The notes below the pieces were generated by a model. That model saw only the letters and a list, made by a program, of their open reading frames with translations. It had not been told where the DNA came from and did no database searches. A stretch of 64,000 bases of DNA, taken from the NCBI GenBank assembly GCA_001695595.3, contig MBPM02000002.1, positions 868,001 through 932,000 of the forward strand, written 5' to 3'. The stretch comes from Plasmopara viticola (taxonomy: Eukaryota > Oomycota > Peronosporomycetes > Peronosporales > Peronosporaceae). Position numbers and translations under genes: made by a program. How positions within the stretch are numbered: position 1 is the stretch's first letter; each line of letters begins with the position of its first letter. Positions 10,569 to 25,929 of the stretch are shown here, one piece after another.

Positions 10569-11932
10569 ATGGTGGTGTGGTCAAACTTCGCAGCTCTACG
10601 TGAGGACGTGGCAAGAAGCTGCAGTGATGCACTGGCCAGCGATATTACATTAAAGGGTCAATTGATGCATCAACGGCGCATCAGTCGAAAATGCTCATTC
10701 TTTGACTTAGCATCGATGTTTGAAATGTCGAATGGCGAGCGGGAGCGACTTGAGGTGATTCTCAAGGTCATCGACGACGAATTGTCAGTCGACGAAATCG
10801 ACATTATTCGATACCGATTTAAAGTTGGTGACATTGTCAACGTTCGAGGATTTCTTGAGCGTGTGAAAAACGGCACGTCCATATTAATACATGCGCGCGA
10901 CATAACAGTTGACCGTGCTTGGAAGGATAGCAATCCTGGTGTGTCTTTCCTTCCTTTGCCTACGATTGTGAAGAATAAGCAGCAATTAAAGAATGAAGAA
11001 AATCAGAGCAAAAACAATAAATTTAGTGCTAGGACTAGCACAGCTAAAAACATAGATCGAGCTGCAGGCGAACGCGTGCACTGCAAATTCTGGATCAACT
11101 CGAAATCATGTCAGCACGGAGACAGGTGCAGCTTTGTTCACGTCAGCAATGTCGAGCGAAAAATGGAGCGTGCGAAGTGGATCGAAGAACGATTGCTTCT
11201 CAAGCGCGCTCGAGCTCACATTGATGAAGATCCGTTGGATCCGCATGGTAAAATTGGAAAGCAGCAACGTGCCCACGTGTTTGTCGAATGGTTGGTGGAG
11301 ACGTTTGGGTCAGAATATCTTGCATCCGGCGGAGGAGTTGTAGACATTGCAGGTGGTAGAGGCAGTGTCTCTTTTGAGCTGTGGAATAAGCGGAGACTGC
11401 CTTGCACACTCGTCGAACCGGTAAATCATGCTTTAGATCGTATCCAAGTTTTGATTCTGATGTCTTTGTGTAACGCAAATTTGAACGTCGACAGCGACCA
11501 ATGAAACTGAGCAAACAACAGCACAACTATTTGAAGAAGAATCGCAAAGAAGTTGGTGGCGCGGGCGTATCACCTGTTGAGACACTCGTAACGCAAGTTA
11601 CGGCATTCTTCAACGGAGATTCCTTCTTTGAAAATATGGAAAATACGCAACTTATTGAGCATGCCTCGCTTCTTCTAGGCATGCACCCGGACCAGGCCAC
11701 TGATTCTATTTTTGACGTTGCTAGTAAATTCAACAAGCCTTTCGCAGTGGTGCCGTGCTGTGTATTTGGACAGAACTTTCCAGATCGAAGACTCGCTGAT
11801 GGCAGTAAAGTCTTGTCGTATGAAAATCTGATCGAATATCTTACAGCAAAATCTTCTGATATCGAAAAAGCATTTTTACCATTCGACGGGAAAAATTTAG
11901 TGCTTTATCGACGTCCTAAGTTGGTCGAGTAA
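10569..11932 (+). CDS. CCCH zinc-finger SAM-dependent methyltransferase, putative RNA-modifying enzyme
   Basis: Two exons, 10569-11420 and 11495-11932, with a 74-nt intron (GTAAAT...GACAG, phase 0). Joining them reads ...TLVEPRPMKLSK... and gives 429 aa. The first third contains an OB-like segment (FKVGDIVNVRGF, about residues 84-95). A C-x8-C-x5-C-x3-H zinc finger follows (CKFWINSKSCQHGDRCSFVH, about 172-191), the type that binds RNA. After it come a methyltransferase glycine loop (VDIAGGRGS, about 258-266) and an acidic/proline strand (LVEPRP). Near the C-terminus are a PCCVF motif and SYENLIEYL. PCC-type motifs after a Rossmann core are seen in tRNA-modifying enzymes such as the Trm13 group, so an RNA substrate is likely but unproved. 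No signal peptide, so cytosol or nucleus. The exact family name is not certain. Confidence 0.75.
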
Positions 11933-11989
11933 TAGATTCATCTAATTTAAAGTAAATACAAGATGAGTGGGTTTTGCTTGATTAAAGTA

Positions 11990-13406
11990 TTAGATCTGAC
12001 CTGTGGGCTCGATCGAAAAAATGTGTAACTTTTTAAATAACACAATAACTGCACTTTGTTGCCGAATATCAGCATCGCCATGCTTCAGAAGAGTTATATC
12101 GACTGGAAGATTTGATTCAACACTCCGAGGACTACTCAATGAGGCAAGATCCCATTCTTTTACATAATCTTGCCCACGAAATAAGGCCACTTCTCCATCT
12201 ACCCCCAGGCAGATCCATGCAAAATCAGACTGCTTCACCTCCGAGTTAGACACAGGCTTTTCAACAGGCAATAATCTAGCAATGGGAAACGATACTTGGG
12301 TCCATCTTTTCAAGGCAAAGCGACGAATCGTTAAATCTTTCGACTCAATGTCCCAATAACTTACAAGGCGATACGTCACTCTGCCCCATAGCAAAATAAA
12401 CAATGTTGGCCAAAATTCTTGTACCTTTAAAACCACTCACCCTTCCTCTCCAGCTGCCAAAATGGCGTCTTCGTCGTCATTCGGACACCTCATCAACGTT
12501 GCAATTGGCGTGTGAGTGGGAATACTACAATAATTTTTGCCGCGATAAGTCACTAGTTTCTGTCCAGTAGCCACAAGAACATAGTTTGACAGCGTCTTCT
12601 CAACGTCTAGTAGCTTGGCAGGCATGATTGCCGTCACCGTTGGCTGGGAAAGCGATGGGTAAAAAAACTCTGGTCCGACTTCATCTGGAATGGAAATGCA
12701 AGGCAGTCGTTTCTGTCCAACGATAGCATGCCAATCGTAAGTTAACAATTCACGAAACAGGATAAAAATATTTAATTTGAATCACCTTCCACAGAATTTC
12801 GTACTGAGTCACGCCGTATAGATTACCCAGCATGTCTCCAACAATGAATTCGCCGTTCTGATCAAAGCAGATATGCTGTACGGCACTTTCCAGCTGATAT
12901 CGCCGCAGCTCCTGTCAACAGCGACAAAATTTTAGCAAACTTGTTAATCCACTACGATCTCGCTACACGATCTTCAAGGAAAAAGCCTCTTCACCAGCTC
13001 TTCACGCAACACCACAAGCTCTCCACCGGCGCTTCCGACCAGTAGTAGCGTACTCTTGTCCTGTATTTCAACGCCGCACACGCTCTGTGAAAGCAGATGC
13101 AAAAGACATTTACTTCAAGTCAGCTGTATGCGTGGACGTCCATCCCACTTTATCCGATTGCATAGACCGCACCGTGATGGCATGCGCACACACGCGGAAC
13201 GTCCAGAGCGCATGCGTCAGCGGGAGCGCAGCGCTGGTGCTACGATCTGATTCATCCGTCACGTTCGTGGCATCCGCGCGCACGCTTCTGTCGTGATAAC
13301 CATCCTTTACAGCGATTCTAGATAGACTTCCATCCTCGGCTCCAACATAAATGCGGCCAGCGCAACATAACGCACTCGTCAGCCCTCCGCCTGCGAAGGT
13401 GTTCAT
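11990..13406 (-). CDS. beta-propeller-like protein, 370 aa, 5 exons
   Basis: Model (complement): 13173-13406, 12995-13084, 12786-12911, 12441-12712 and 11990-12380. The introns are 88, 82, 73 and 60 nt, all GT-AG, and every phase agrees. The protein is a series of short beta-rich blades of the form 'VGAEDGSLSRI', 'LLVGSAGGELVVL', 'FIVGDMLGNLYGV', 'VLVATGQKLVTY' and 'WICLGVDGEVALF'. This is a WD40, quinoprotein or FG-GAP-like propeller of about seven blades. There is no membrane segment. Blade sequences such as IVGDMLGNLYGV recall ITFG2/kaptin-type propellers, but I cannot assign it. The gene ends 57 bp from the end of the convergent methyltransferase gene and starts about 105 bp beyond the end of the RasGAP gene on the same strand. 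Confidence 0.65.
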
Positions 13407-13511
13407 TACGCAATTCAGAGATTAGAATCTAGCTAATCGAATAGTAAAATACCTTTGATAGTTGATAGTAGATTAGATAATATTTGGCTTTCTATCATGA
13501 CAATATACAAG

Positions 13512-14420
13512 CTAATTGCTCGATGGCCTTGGCCGCTGGTCATCACCAGTCGAACCTCTCGACCACATCCGCAGCAAAAACTTCTTTCTGTTTCGGATAA
13601 CGTCACTAACACTCATAGAAAGCCCACGGATCTTGCTGGTGGAGCGCTGACCGTTCCAGGACTGAGAAGCACTCCAATTGTCAGCTCCAGTCAGCGTCGG
13701 AGACGACATATTGCTGCCGTCCCACGTTGCAGGCGCGCGCACCTTAGACATTTGCGGCGAATCTTTGGATCCAGACACAGCCCGAAAGTGTGGAAAGCGT
13801 ACCAGAAAAGTGGCGACGAAAGGCTGGTATGTGTGTATGAAGACGTTAATGTCAGGGTCGCTGTCTCCGACCGGTGTGCCGCTGAGCGTGTGCTGCAGAA
13901 TCTTTGCGATCTGCACTCCTACGGGGCGTGACTGCGGTGTATGCGCAGGAAAATCGAATGTTTCAGGTTTGATAAGCGCCGGGCACAATATACGCAAGAA
14001 GAGCAAACTGCCTACGACGATGCGCGCATCTTGCTTGCACTCTGGAAAAGCCTTGCGAAATTCAGCGAGCATGTAATAGCAGTAAGTGCGAAGCACGTGC
14101 GGAGCGAAGTGAATAGCTTTCGCCAATCGCTGGATCACGCTCTTGACATATGCGCACACCTGCTTATTGGAGGGAAATCCGCGAGCCTCGTAAAGCATGG
14201 ACTTTTCGCCAAACACGTCGCGCAACACGTATCGGAAGTAAGCACGGCCTTGTTTTTGGCCAAGGTTCTTCATCAACGATGTAAGCTCCGATGTTGAGCG
14301 CAGGAAAAGCTCTTCGCGCCCGCTAATGTCCTTAATTTCGGCCTGAACGGCCCTCTCAAACTCGTACAAGCACGGTACCTCACTTTGTGAGCGCCTCCGC
14401 GGCAAAACCCACTTGCTCAT
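13512..14420 (-). CDS. RasGAP-domain protein, 302 aa
   Basis: Ras GTPase-activating proteins switch Ras-family GTPases off by supplying a catalytic arginine. The hallmark FLRxxxPAL appears as FLRILCPALIKP at residues 141-152. The arginine-finger loop is probably LFLRSTSEL, with Arg41 as the candidate finger. Helices between them match the usual spacing (GRAYFRYVLRDVF near 58-70, then a long insertion-free helix to the FLR motif). The tail of about 80 residues after the domain is Ser/Arg-rich and looks disordered. The protein is little more than the catalytic domain, so no C2, PH or other targeting domain is seen. An upstream exon may exist, but an ATG opens the frame cleanly at 14420. Confidence 0.75.
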   Translation of the reverse strand: MSKWVLPRRRSQSEVPCLYEFERAVQAEIKDISGREELFLRSTSELTSLMKNLGQKQGRAYFRYVLRDVFGEKSMLYEARGFPSNKQVCAYVKSVIQRLAKAIHFAPHVLRTYCYYMLAEFRKAFPECKQDARIVVGSLLFLRILCPALIKPETFDFPAHTPQSRPVGVQIAKILQHTLSGTPVGDSDPDINVFIHTYQPFVATFLVRFPHFRAVSGSKDSPQMSKVRAPATWDGSNMSSPTLTGADNWSASQSWNGQRSTSKIRGLSMSVSDVIRNRKKFLLRMWSRGSTGDDQRPRPSSN

Positions 14421-14439
14421 CGTCCGATTATTTTTCTGA

Positions 14440-16850
14440 CGCTTCTGGCCTCGTAACGCAGTGTCTGTGCTTTAAGCGTACAAGCGCTGCCTGGCTTTCT
14501 TAAATGTGGTAACCTTACGCGGCAAGTTCTACAATGACCACTATCGCATCCGTTGACTGCTCTTCTGCGAGGCCAGCTGGAATTATCTGCGCTGGCTGGA
14601 GGTTGATGGGGTCCACATAGTGATCCTCGAGTAATCGCCGAACATGTCGTGGCAGAAAGGGCAGTCTGCCCGTCAGAAAAGCCGCCAATTAGTTACAGTA
14701 GTGTGGGTCACTTGATACAATAAAAATACCAAAGTATACTTTTCAGGAATCAACATGCTTGCTGACTTGACGTTTCATTTTGCAAGACACGCGACATGCA
14801 TAACGTTAATAAGTTGTATAGTATATGAAGATTTTCTTACTAATTTTAGAAATATCGAGGTCACCGCATCACGGTATAGAAGGGCGCAGCGCAATATATG
14901 TGTAGATGGAGCAGTTTCTTTAATCGAAATCTTCTATAATTGGCATTGTAAAATACAAGAGCAGTTTGCTGCGTGAATTACTGCCCGTATGCGAGGATCA
15001 TACTTTTGAAGATTTGCACCGTGGCACTTTACTACTATCTGAGGTTATAGATACATTTTGGGGCAGATTTAGGCTTCCCCATGTAAAGTTGTTAGGTGAA
15101 AATGTTTGGCATTTAATGTTCTCGTGCATCTGGGGAAGGAAGCTAAAACAGGTCTTTACAGTGCAGCGCATCCTGGCGTGAGTCTCACATCGGCTTCGGT
15201 GAAGGTGCCGCCCGTAAATTATGCTGTATTGTAGATATGGAGTCACTTTTTTTTCACGGTCTGGATCGCTTGGTGGGTAATTGAAGTGTTCGGCAATAAT
15301 CCTCAAAGTCAGTTGCCACCAATGATTCGATTCTTGTACCCTGCGCGAGATAGATGCGCAGTAGTATGGCTTCAAGACGACATTTTTTTCTTTTCTGATT
15401 GATTACAATGATTTAAATTAACTCAGTTTCATTTTTACGATCGCGGCTGCCAAATGTAGAGCAATGTAAAAATTACTCAGTCATTAACTGTGTGATGATA
15501 TTTAAACGCCTAGCAACGCAAAGGCTTGGATCCTCCAGAAGCTTTTTTACAAAAAGCTCACCTTCAAGCGCTTTCACAGCTTTGCCGAACTTGCGCGATT
15601 GGTATTTACACAAGGAAGGTCCAGTCGATCTTCGAGCATCTGCAGAGTATATAATAACTTATTTAGTGCGCTTATGGCGCCAGTAATCTGTCAGCTTTGT
15701 TGTCATAGCGTGTAATGGTAGCACAAAGTAGTGTACCTTCGCATTTAACTCTGCGCGAGCATCGCCGAGGCCACATTTTGCTTCAGTACTATACTGAGAT
15801 TATTCCAAGTGAAAAACAACACAAAGGTAGCTTTTTATAGTCTTTGTCACTAAACCTGACATTCGCACTATCAACAAAAAGGTTTGAGTTTTACAAGGAC
15901 CGAGATAATACATCAAGCTTAATTCAGAATAAATTGCTTAGTTTTGGGCCATATTGTTCAGCAGCGCCGTATTTAGTGGTCGAAGTGATGAGTATACTTT
16001 TATAAGAGCGAAAAATTTACAGTGCCAATGCACGACAAGACGGTCTTCGATTTTCACACGTTCGACGATATGTTTTTCCATTGTGCCGTTATCCCCGTAT
16101 CTTGCTCCTTACACGAAATCCAGCACATCGCTCTCGGTACGCTTCCCCATTATGCGAATACGTTACTGCGTACTCGCTTTAGATCACCAACATCAACCCT
16201 CGATACTAGGTGAAAATTAAACCGAATAATGCAAAAATCGACATTTCGGAACGTGTTGTTTCCAAAGGGTAACGCTAATATTGCATCCTCTTCGCAATTC
16301 TAAATTCTTTCCCCTTCACCTGTAAACCATACACAAAATTAAAAGATACTATATTCTCCTAGAAATAAGTATTTTCTATCAAAGAAGAGTGCCACAATTT
16401 TTTTTTACTAGAGCTCTGATGCTGAATTTAATATATATGAAACTATGCGGTTGCTGACAAAACATGTTGAGTTTATGTGATACAACAAAAGAATTATACA
16501 TTATAATGGCAGTACTAGTTCCCGGAAGGGCACAAAAGAATAGTGGCTTCTGGCACGACGCTTGTAATAAGACGTACACTTCTTGTTATATAATTTGTTT
16601 AGAGCATTGATAAGCAAATGGGAATCATCAAGCGCCTTAATGTTTTGTTTCCAGCTGCCAAAATTGTAGTGGTGGAAAAAAATCACAGTAACGCTCCATA
16701 AAACAGGTCAATTTAGTTTGTATTTTATCTCATATAACGAGCTTGGATCGATCGACTATTAATTTGAGCCGCAAGTTCGGTCACGTTTTCATTTAGCAAA
16801 GTGTTGTGTGGTTCTGCCACACGCAAAGCACTTGTAGACGCCCTACTTAA
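14440..16850. other. intergenic, no gene seen
   Basis: AT-rich with short frames only. The best ones (14755-14976, 15954-16220) show no family features. The left edge of the inverted duplication begins near 16.9 kb. Confidence 0.5.
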
Positions 16851-17305
16851 ATGTAAGATTAATTGATTAAGAAATTAGAGCTCAGACCAAATTGATAATT
16901 TACAACCGTCTTCAACTGCCTCCTTTAGACCGGACCAAAACATCATATATCTTTTAGCACACCTAATTGCTTTGTGACCCCGTCACACAAGGGGTTACAA
17001 CTATGCTGAATAAAAACGCGGAGAAGACAGTAGATGCACGAGGATGTCTTGATTAATGTTTACTAGGAAAGCCGCTCATACAATGTAGGCTTCTTGAAGG
17101 CATACTTTAAAAAGAATGAATTATGTACATGTGCCGTATATAGCTAAAGTAACTTATACTACTACGATGCACATATCAAACGCACTTTCTCTGTCTACTT
17201 TATCCTCTTTTTACAAGACACCCATGTACAGCTTGCAGCGTAGGCGAAGTATGCCGACTGAGAGCACTACATCAATAATTGTTGTTACCGTGGCTTTTGC
17301 GGGAG

Positions 17306-18149
17306 CTATTGACGACTCTCAAGTTCTACAATCCTCCGCTTCAAAGAATTGTTTTCATCCATAAGCGTCCGAATGGTCGTCTCAAAATTACGCATCTTTT
17401 CCTTATTACGCGTGGCCAATTTTATGATGCGCTCTCTTAGTTGCTGCTCCATAGAAGTGCGCTTGCCTCCAGGGTTGTGCCATAACCTAACGTGCTTTTT
17501 GAGACTCTTGGGGCTGCAGAATGTTTTCGAGCACGTTGGATGGTCGCATGCGTAAGGATTGCCTTCAGCATGGATTTTTAAATGAAATTCGAGGTAGTCT
17601 TTGCCTTTGAAGCTTTTAGTACAATCCGCATATGTGCACTTAAATGGTTTATCCCGTGAGTGTGTCTGCAAATGACTAACGATAACCCTTAAGTTAGCGT
17701 GCTTTATTAAATTTACAGCTGCAGCGTACCGTGTCATCGCAGACTTCTCAGCGAACGATTTATCACAAGCCGGGTGCGTACAAGGAAACGGTTTTTCCCC
17801 CGTATGCACACGAATGTGGCTACAATGGCAATAAACATCCACGAGTTAACTTAAAATCAAAATCTGCACCGTTGTCACTAAAACCGAACCGAATGAGCGC
17901 CCACTTCGAGTCGAAGCTCTTACTACAGTCAGGCATATCACACACGTGGCGTTTTTGCTGCCATTTGTCTCTTGACGACGATGACGACGGCGCTGGCGAT
18001 GCAGGCTCGGCTTCTAAAAGCGTGTCTTCTACGGCATGCATGGTCATTTCCATACTTTGCGCAAATGGCTGCACGGTCGTCTGCGCCTGGAATTCAATAC
18101 TTGTAGGAAGATATATATCGGTCAGAGCTAAATCGTGGCGCGCATCCAT
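17306..18149 (-). CDS. four-finger C2H2 zinc-finger protein with C-terminal coiled coil
   Basis: Exons (complement) 17890-18149, 17730-17819 and 17306-17675 join to 239 aa. Introns of 70 and 54 nt fall inside fingers 1 and 2 and restore finger spacing exactly (WALIR/HIRVHTGEKPF and SAMTR/HLQTHSRDKPF). The fingers are of the C-x4-C...H-x3/4-H TFIIIA-like type, linked by TGEKPF-type linkers. The N-terminus is a 65-residue acidic/Ser-rich region. The last 50 residues form a predicted coiled coil (MEQQLRERIIKLATRN...LKRRIVELE). This suggests a nuclear DNA- or RNA-binding factor that dimerises, and the target is unknown. It is divergent from the DHX8-derived copy at 18366 (217 bp apart). Its duplicate at 47058-47903 is broken, so this is the only intact copy in the window. 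Confidence 0.8.
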
Positions 18150-18340
18150 GGTAGAATGATTCTACAATATCGGGCAGCTGTCAAAAGTGCGAGCAAAAAG
18201 GCAACTTGAATCTGAACGACCTCGATTGACTAGTTAGATTGCACAAAGGTTTCTTCTGAGTACCCATTGGTTGTTTTTATTTTATGTGATATCAACCCAT
18301 CGCCCCGGTTATTGTACGTCAGTGACTCCTTGGGTGACAA

Positions 18341-18360
18341 TCATTCTTCTCTGCACTTTT
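18341..18360 (+). promoter_or_regulatory. oomycete-type initiator/FPR-like element
   Basis: tcattcttctctgcactttt lies 5 bp before the ATG of the DHX8 pseudogene. The equivalent (minus strand, 46886-46867) sits just before the intact DHX8 start. It resembles the TCATT(Y)...CA(A/T)TTT start-site element described for Phytophthora genes. Conservation in both arms supports it, and transcription data are absent. Confidence 0.45.
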
Positions 18361-18365
18361 GAACA

Positions 18366-21816
<3,451 letters not shown>

Positions 21817-21949
21817 GCTTAGCATCAAGACAAGAACGAGCGAAAAAGAAAGCAGAAGAAATGTTCGAAGGATTGGCACCGTACTCAAGTTCGAAAAGGG
21901 ACTGTATTCCGTCGATTTACATCTTCTTTCTAGTTGATGCTTACTGGCC

Positions 21950-22998
21950 TCAAGGCTTGTTCCCGGTGGCACGTTTAGCCTTTACCACTATATAGTCCAT
22001 GAAAAAGCCAAAGCCCACCTGAATTAGAATGCAGAGTGGCAGCAAAATTGTCTCTACAACTGTATTGTAGCGCGGAGCAACCCCATTTGCCAGGACGCGG
22101 AGTATAAAAATCATGGGGTCGTTTGTTATACTGAACTGGCCATCACTCACTCCGTTAATTAACGACTGTGCCACTTTATCGGGGTGTACCAGCTCGCTCA
22201 CACCCTCAATGGTCTTGGTCTCAGAAGGCTTCGTACGATTTTCTTCAACGTACCCAGGCGTGTCAATGTTGCCAGGGTAGAAGATGCTTACGCGAATACC
22301 AAACAGCTGAAGCTCGTTGCGCAGCGACTCAGCTAGTCCACGCAGCGCGTACTTGGACGCAGCGTATTGTGCGTACCCGATCCACGAGATGAGGCCAAGA
22401 CCAGAGCTTACCAAAATAATTTGACCGCCTTTGTCTCCTTCGTGTGAGCGCTGTACCATGGCAGGCAGCGCCGCCTTGATCGTGTGCAGCGTCCCAAAGT
22501 AATTCACATCCATAATGTTCTTGTGCAAGCTCACATCTTGATCTAAAAAGTAGCCGGGAGAAGCAAAACCTGCTGAGCATACCACATGATCAGTAGCACG
22601 GCCGTGAAACTCATTGGCAGCTTCTACGGCCTTTTGAACGCTGACGAAGTCTGCCACATCGCACGATTGGATGAAGACCGCGGCATCAGTGTTTTTGCTT
22701 TCAATCTCTTTCTTAGACCATTCCAGCTTGTCCAGGTTACGCGCAACGATAGAAACTTTGGCTCCCTGCTGTGCGTACTTTTTCGCCAGTGCCAGACCCA
22801 GTCCGGAACTCCCACCTGTAATCAACACATGCTTGCCCTTCACTTTAAATCCAGGCGCACGGGCTTTTGTAATCACAAATGACTGCAAAAGAGTCAGTTT
22901 TCAAGTCAGGTCAAACAGCAAATAAGCGGGAAGGCTCTATTTACCACGACAGAGACGCCAACGACGACGCTAGCGACCACCAACCACGGATCGATCAT
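21950..22998 (-). CDS. 3-ketodihydrosphingosine reductase, left copy
   Basis: KDSR reduces 3-ketosphinganine to dihydrosphingosine with NADPH on the ER membrane, the second step of sphingolipid synthesis. Exons (complement) 22945-22998 and 21950-22882 with a 62-nt intron give 328 aa. Exon 1 is an N-terminal hydrophobic anchor (WLVVASVVVGVSVV). The SDR cofactor motif TGGSSGLG, the structural motif VCSAG, and catalytic Ser plus YAASK are all present. Near the C-terminus is a hydrophobic hairpin (LPLCILIQVGFGFFMDYIVV). It differs from the right copy at about ten residues, all outside the catalytic motifs. It ends three residues earlier because a TGA replaces the Lys codon after ENKP/GNKP. It looks functional. 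Confidence 0.9.
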
Positions 22999-23079
22999 TT
23001 GAAAGTTTTGTAATCACGTAAAGTAGGTATGAGAGAGGGCAGTTTTTCGTCGACCCTACCTTTTATAGCACCCCTTAAG

Positions 23080-23560
23080 TACGAAATATAAGGCTAAAGC
23101 CGTCTCTAATATAAAGTCTTAACGTTATCAAGGATATATAAAAGCTTATAAAAAACCTTCGAACGAAAGTTTTTATGAAAAGATGAAAACGACAATTTTT
23201 CGTACTGATTAAGAGAAGGAACGTAATAACAGGATCATCGCTGTAGTGCTACAAAGGCAGCAACTGCAAGATACGTGGAGAGATGCATTTGCAGGAAGAC
23301 ATGCTGTTTGTACGCTCATTAGAGCCCGATGAACCCAAGCGACCTTTTTTAAGGTAGCTATGATTTACATAATCTTTTTTTTTAGTTCTGAATTGATTTG
23401 TAACAAACCCGAGGTAATCATAAAACTATCCTTACAAAAAAAGCTAATATTAATTACCTTCGCTAAACAAAAAAATTCTATAAGAAAACCAGCTTAAAAC
23501 AAACCGTTTTTAGAAACAATTATTTGAAAAAATAAACACTGGTGAAGATTTTGAAAATTT
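23080..23560 (+). repeat. dispersed repeat family Z, copy 1
   Basis: The stretch from about 23180 (cgtactgattaagagaa) through gaacccaagcgacc and aaggtagctatgatttac matches 40690-41000 in the SAME orientation, although the flanking duplication arms are inverted. It therefore moved independently of the arms. A weaker shared piece, tttttatagcacc, lies at about 23060 and 40218. AT-rich, non-coding, no terminal repeats identified. Confidence 0.6.
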
Positions 23561-24039
23561 GTAGGCGCATTGTAGGTAGGATACAAGGCCTATAGCTACT
23601 ATCCAGCGAAAGTTAAACTAGCATTATGCGACGGCCTTTGAACAAACGACCATGTATTGTTTTAGATCAAATCTATGACACTAAGTACTGTTTTTTTATA
23701 AATGTTCAAAGCACCACGTTCGTTATGTCCTACAACATAAGAACATAATCAATCGGATATCACAGTTATGACTAACGCTACTTTGACGCCCGCACAGTAC
23801 ACTTTAAGGACCTCATAGCTCCTTTTGAAACATTGGCTCTCGGTAAATCGACTACCTTGCGATCCGCACTTAGTTTTATGCGAAAATATAAACAGACACC
23901 CTTTCTTGACGCAAATCAAGCCCACAGCGCCCAGATTCTACAGCACATATTGATGTCAGTACGTTGTGCCGCCTGATGACGACATGGTAGCTCATACAGC
24001 ATACTTGCGCCACGCCTTTTGTTAAAATGAGCTAAATCT

Positions 24040-24600
24040 AGGCCTTATGCTTATTCAGCATCATCACCAGAGGACGAAGAAGATAAGTGTTGTAATCGAG
24101 GACGTCCAGCTTTTGCTCGTGAGTCTGCGGCTTGTAAAGAAAAATGCGGTCATTTGCTTGCAAAAGATCGTAAATGGTACGGGAAAGGAAGGTTTGCACT
24201 CGTCCCTAACTATCTTTACTAGACGATCGAGCATAATGTGGCGAGAAGCTCATTTAAAGCCCGACAGTGCATCGGTATTTGTATTGACATAAACTTCGAG
24301 AAAGAATGTGTTGCTTAACACTACGTCAGATCGCACTTTGTTAGATAAATTTGATTTAGTAGACGTTTATCGCCAAATTTATATAAGGAAAGCTTGGATA
24401 CCCATGGTGACATTCAACACATCGAGAGAATGGTTCGTGAATGGTTGGATGGCTATTGTTCATACAGCGGCTATCAGACAACCCGGCGGTATTTATCCGT
24501 CTTGTCAAACAACTGCTATGACCGTTATAGCTTTCGTTCTCCGACGCTGCATTCGTTCACAGCCGGTCTGTGGGTGTTCGATCAAAACCAGTGACTCAAT
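24040..24600 (+). mobile_element. remnant of a LINE endonuclease domain
   Basis: Three interrupted frames carry the order of an apurinic-type LINE endonuclease: CIGICIDINFEKE in place of the usual GGDFN (about 24270-24310), then LLDKFDLVDVYRQIY (about 24340-24385), then QHIERMV in place of SRIDRI (about 24415). Stops separate them and the catalytic residues are changed, so the element is dead. No reverse transcriptase was found nearby. Confidence 0.45.
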
Positions 24601-25929
24601 TCAAGTAAAAGTTTGAGGCCATGTGAACTAACAAGCTATACGTCAATAATGGCAAATGTTTGTTTGTGGTGGAGAAGTTTCAGTTTTTTACTGACTCATA
24701 AAAAGCCAAGGAATCACGCTTTGTTGACTCGGAAACACCGATTACCACTAGGAGAGAAACGCACTACTCATGATGGGTGCGTAATTAGTACATATAATCG
24801 AAACCTAGCCTGTGTGATCTTATCTTAACAGCTTAGAATAAGAGAGTGGTGGCCCGTAATTCTGGCTGTATGCGCAAATGTACGGTGTTGTCGCTAGACT
24901 TCAGTACGACATAAAGCTTTGCGCGCCAGCAAACGGTTGCAAATCGCCGAAAAAGATGATTGGTCCTTTTCTTTAAGAGCGACTATAGTTCATAAGTTTA
25001 AGCGTGAAAATAAATTTAGGTGCAAGCCTCGAGGATGTAGACAGCACAAAATCATTTCTTCTTCTTGACACATAAACGCACGAAATTGGAAATGCTAAGA
25101 AAGGACGTAAAAAAATTTTAGACCGATTAACAGAAGGTGACAGTGTCCGATCTCGTGCGACAGAGCTCAAGAGAGGTTTCCAACTCCTGTTCGGTGTTAT
25201 ATTCTAGACACAGTAACTAAAGATAGGGCTAAAGAAGGAGCCGATATGCCCGACGGTAGCGTGAACACGTCTTAATTCTTCTGTAAGCCAGTACCAAATG
25301 CTTCAAGTACGAAAGAAGCTTGATATCGCAATCTTAGTGTGAGTAAAAAGCCTTCGAAAAGACGAACACAACAATGGATACGTACTTATTAAGACTATAC
25401 CATGCCATAATTATCTCGCTTGAGTTGTTACAAGAGAAGCGTCTCAGCACATAACGTAGCTTAGACTGTTAATTACCAGAATGAGATGCGACATAAATCT
25501 GTGGGTGTCATGAGGAAATATATATCAAATAGGGAGCCATATCCAATGATCTGGCATGCCTCGTCTTCGGTAAGTTTCTACCCTTTGAAGCGGTTTTTGT
25601 ACTAGCTTTTAGCTCGACTACTTCAGAAAAAGAGCACTTCAAATTTAAATTTCTCAAAAGATAAAAAGATTAATGTCTCCCCTCAAATCATTTTGTCTTA
25701 CCGGCTTAAAGCAACCAGTCGGAAGCACCGACAAGTGTGTCGAGACCTGTGCGTAAACTTCGAAGTGTCTTTTTAGAGGCGGTCGAGCGGCGCAATGTGC
25801 GAAGACAGACGCATCGGAAAACATACGACTTGTCCTATCAATAAAGACCGTATATTGCACGTTTGACTAATGATGTTAAAGAAAATACGAGTGGCTTCTT
25901 TACCCGCTTGAGTGTAGGAACTATATTAA

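Noticed and set aside
13085..13113. 29-nt intron in the propeller gene
   Set aside because: It gives the wrong phase. A longer intron (13085-13172) restores the frame and is of normal size.
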